Shown here in pieces: positions 62,475-64,000 of a DNA stretch of 64,000 nucleotides (positions are counted from its first letter, which is position 1; every line of letters begins with the position of its first letter). The notes beneath the pieces are model-generated. The model saw only the letters and a program-made list of their open reading frames with translations. It did no database searches and was not told the DNA's origin. This DNA is from Glutamicibacter halophytocola (GTDB taxonomy: Bacteria; Actinomycetota; Actinomycetes; Actinomycetales; Micrococcaceae): contig NZ_CP012750.1 of NCBI RefSeq assembly GCF_001302565.1, positions 1,302,001 to 1,366,000 on the forward strand. The letters run 5' to 3'. The position numbers were made by a program, and so were the translations under genes.

Positions 62475-63821
62475 TTGAAAGCTAAGCGAAGTGCCTATAG
62501 CATCCCTTGTCATACGAATATGAATGCTGCACCGACGATGCGCTCGCCGATGGTCCCCGACTTCGGGATTCTTTGTTACGAAGAGCCACAGGGGTGCGTC
62601 GTGGAAGCTCTGTCTATCGTTGAGGACGAAGTTCGTGAGTTGGTGAGACGCCGCGGACTGGATCCGGCTAAGCAACCGACTTTGATCAAGTCCTTGATCG
62701 AAGAAGTAATCAAGGACTATGACGAGCGTGCGCTGCTTGGTGCAGTACCATCCCTGGGCTCACTTGACGCTGCCCGTCAAACAATTTTTGATAATGTCGC
62801 AGGTTTTGGCGCGTTACAACCACTTCTCGATGACCCTACTGTTGAGGAAATTTGGATAAATGCTCCACATCAAGTGTTCTGCGCCAGAGGTGGGCAAAGC
62901 CAACTAACCCATATCCGCATGGAATCTTCAGAGATTGCCGCATTGGTCGAGAGAATGCTCAAGTCTTCCGGACGGCGATTGGATCTGTCGCAGCCGTTTG
63001 TAGATTGCCAGCTTCCGGATGGGTCCCGCCTACATGTAGTAATTCCAGATATTACGCATGAGCACTGGGCAGTGAATATTCGCAAATTCATCGCGCGCGT
63101 AGGGAAACTGGATGATCTGGTGGAATTGGATTCCTTGAGTAGGCAGGCCGCTTTGTACCTGTCAACGGCCATCAACGCGGGACTGAACGTGATTGTCACG
63201 GGACCAACACAGGCTGGCAAAACGACGATGCTCAATTGTTTGGCCTCTTCAATTGGTCCTCGTGAGCGCATCATTACCATTGAAGAAATTTTTGAACTTA
63301 ATCTTTCTTTGCGCGATGTGGTGGCCATGCAAACGCGGCTCGCAAACCTTGAAGGAATGGGCGAAATTACGATGCGTCGCCTAGTCAAAGAGGCGCTTCG
63401 TATGAGACCGGACAGGATTATTGTGGGGGAGGTCCGTGAGGCCGAGTCGCTGGACATGCTCATCGCCCTGAATTCAGGGATTTCTGGGCTTTGTACCCTT
63501 CACGCGAATTCTGCGAGGGACGCGATTACGAAGATTTGCACTTTACCTTTATTAGCCGGTCCGAACATCACAAGCGACTTCACGGTCAAAACTGTTGCTG
63601 CTTGTATAGATCTAGTCGTGCATTGCGTACGCAGCCCTGGTGGGAATCGATACGTAAATGAAGTCCTCAGCATTCGTAACCGGGTGGAAGCAGGACAAAT
63701 CGAATCGTCTACTTTGTTTGAAAGACGAGATGGAAGTCTTCGCGCCTCGCCAGGCGCGGATTGGGAGCACGAAAAATTCGATCTTGCCGGGATCAACGTC
63801 GCGGAACTGATGGCGGTATAG
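62475..63821 (+). CDS. TadA/CpaF-type secretion ATPase
   Basis: 448 aa. Type II/IV secretion ATPase of the CpaF/TadA branch: DDPTVEEIWINAPHQVFCAR near 116, Walker A GPTQAGKTT near 240, Asp box ITIEEIFELNL, Walker B region RPDRIIVGEVRE near 313 and a His box LCTLHANSA near 335. It would power a Flp pilus or Tad secretion system. Start TTG 62475 has AAGGAAAACC upstream; ATG 62520 and 62538 are alternatives. A TadB-like gene follows at once. Confidence 0.88.
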   Translation: MKAKRSAYSIPCHTNMNAAPTMRSPMVPDFGILCYEEPQGCVVEALSIVEDEVRELVRRRGLDPAKQPTLIKSLIEEVIKDYDERALLGAVPSLGSLDAARQTIFDNVAGFGALQPLLDDPTVEEIWINAPHQVFCARGGQSQLTHIRMESSEIAALVERMLKSSGRRLDLSQPFVDCQLPDGSRLHVVIPDITHEHWAVNIRKFIARVGKLDDLVELDSLSRQAALYLSTAINAGLNVIVTGPTQAGKTTMLNCLASSIGPRERIITIEEIFELNLSLRDVVAMQTRLANLEGMGEITMRRLVKEALRMRPDRIIVGEVREAESLDMLIALNSGISGLCTLHANSARDAITKICTLPLLAGPNITSDFTVKTVAACIDLVVHCVRSPGGNRYVNEVLSIRNRVEAGQIESSTLFERRDGSLRASPGADWEHEKFDLAGINVAELMAV

Positions 63822-63823
63822 CG

Positions 63824-64000
63824 ATGATCGCGTTTTTTGCATTGCTTGGTGGTCTCGGGCTGGCTGTCTTGGTCGATTGGCTACTCTTCGCACCGTGGGT
63901 GCGTGCTCCGAAGCGGAGGTCAGCGATCAAGGGGGCCCTGCTGCAAGCTGGAATGACAAATGTGACACCGCCCAAGTTCCTCATGATTTGTTTGGTGTGT
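63824..64000 (+). CDS. TadB-like membrane protein, 3' end outside window
   Basis: First 59 codons only, starting 2 bp after the tadA stop. MIAFFALLGGLGLAVLVDWL is a transmembrane segment, then a basic loop (RAPKRRSAIKGALLQAGMTN) and the start of a second hydrophobic part. The pattern and position fit a type II secretion F-domain protein (TadB). Incomplete, so the assignment rests mainly on context. Confidence 0.68.
   Translation, partial: MIAFFALLGGLGLAVLVDWLLFAPWVRAPKRRSAIKGALLQAGMTNVTPPKFLMICLVC

Overview
The window looks like chromosome of a high-G+C actinobacterium, most likely Micrococcaceae (Arthrobacter/Glutamicibacter-like). The evidence is the gene content (WhiB, a PASTA Ser/Thr kinase, a GarA-type FHA protein, FtsR, class II DAHP synthase, TlyA), the frequent GTG/TTG starts, and gene order that matches blocks known from Mycobacterium tuberculosis. 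The genus is an inference from protein flavour; no search was run.

Layout. 1-3160: 3' part of an rRNA operon (23S, 5S, strong terminator). 3.5-14.8 kb: a conserved housekeeping run in the order of Rv1691-Rv1701: a TPR protein with a very large RGG-repeat N-terminus, HAD phosphatase, a 57-aa protein, tlyA, nadK, recN, pyrG, ADP-ribose pyrophosphatase, xerD and a second NUDIX gene. 14.8-28.7 kb: an accessory segment between xerD and the parA-scpAB block. It holds an XRE/DUF2975 pair, a complete 2-methylcitrate (propionate) locus (gntR-prpD-prpB-prpC facing prpE), a CitAB/DcuSR-type two-component system next to a C4-dicarboxylate symporter, and small enzymes including a blasticidin-S-deaminase-like protein. 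28.7-35.8 kb: parA, scpA, scpB, rluB, tyrA, cmk, der (order of Rv1708-Rv1713). 35.9-41.5 kb: tRNA-Pro(GGG), a PhzF-like protein, an ABC-F ATPase, a phenol/3-hydroxybenzoate-type FAD monooxygenase and a DUF488 gene. 41.8-44.4 kb: garA-ftsR-BFN-merR (order of Rv1827-Rv1830), then an orphan ParA, pyruvate carboxylase, and lipid/aromatic genes (FadD-type ligase, alpha/beta hydrolase, acyltransferase, class II DAHP synthase, PknL-like kinase, WhiB1-like protein). 58.3-64 kb: a large FHA-FtsK/EssC-like ATPase divergent from a TadA/TadB (Tad/Flp-type) cluster that runs off the right edge.

How the parts fit. The prp genes convert propionate through propionyl-CoA and 2-methylcitrate to pyruvate and succinate. 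The neighbouring sensor/regulator and DctA-type carrier would handle external di- or tricarboxylates, and pyruvate carboxylase links to the same C4 pool. The GarA homologue keeps the ETT phosphorylation motif and a PASTA kinase is in the same window, so a phospho-switch controlling 2-oxoglutarate metabolism is likely. Regulatory DNA that could be read directly includes a SOS-like box before recN, two TGTATACA operators 63 bp apart between gntR and prpE, a GntR-type TGGTCTGACCA site upstream of pyc, and several very long perfect palindromes acting as intergenic terminators.

Least explained: the RGG-repeat/TPR fusion, the EssC-like ATPase beside a Tad locus, and a 45-codon Cys-containing ORF that overlaps a convergent gene.
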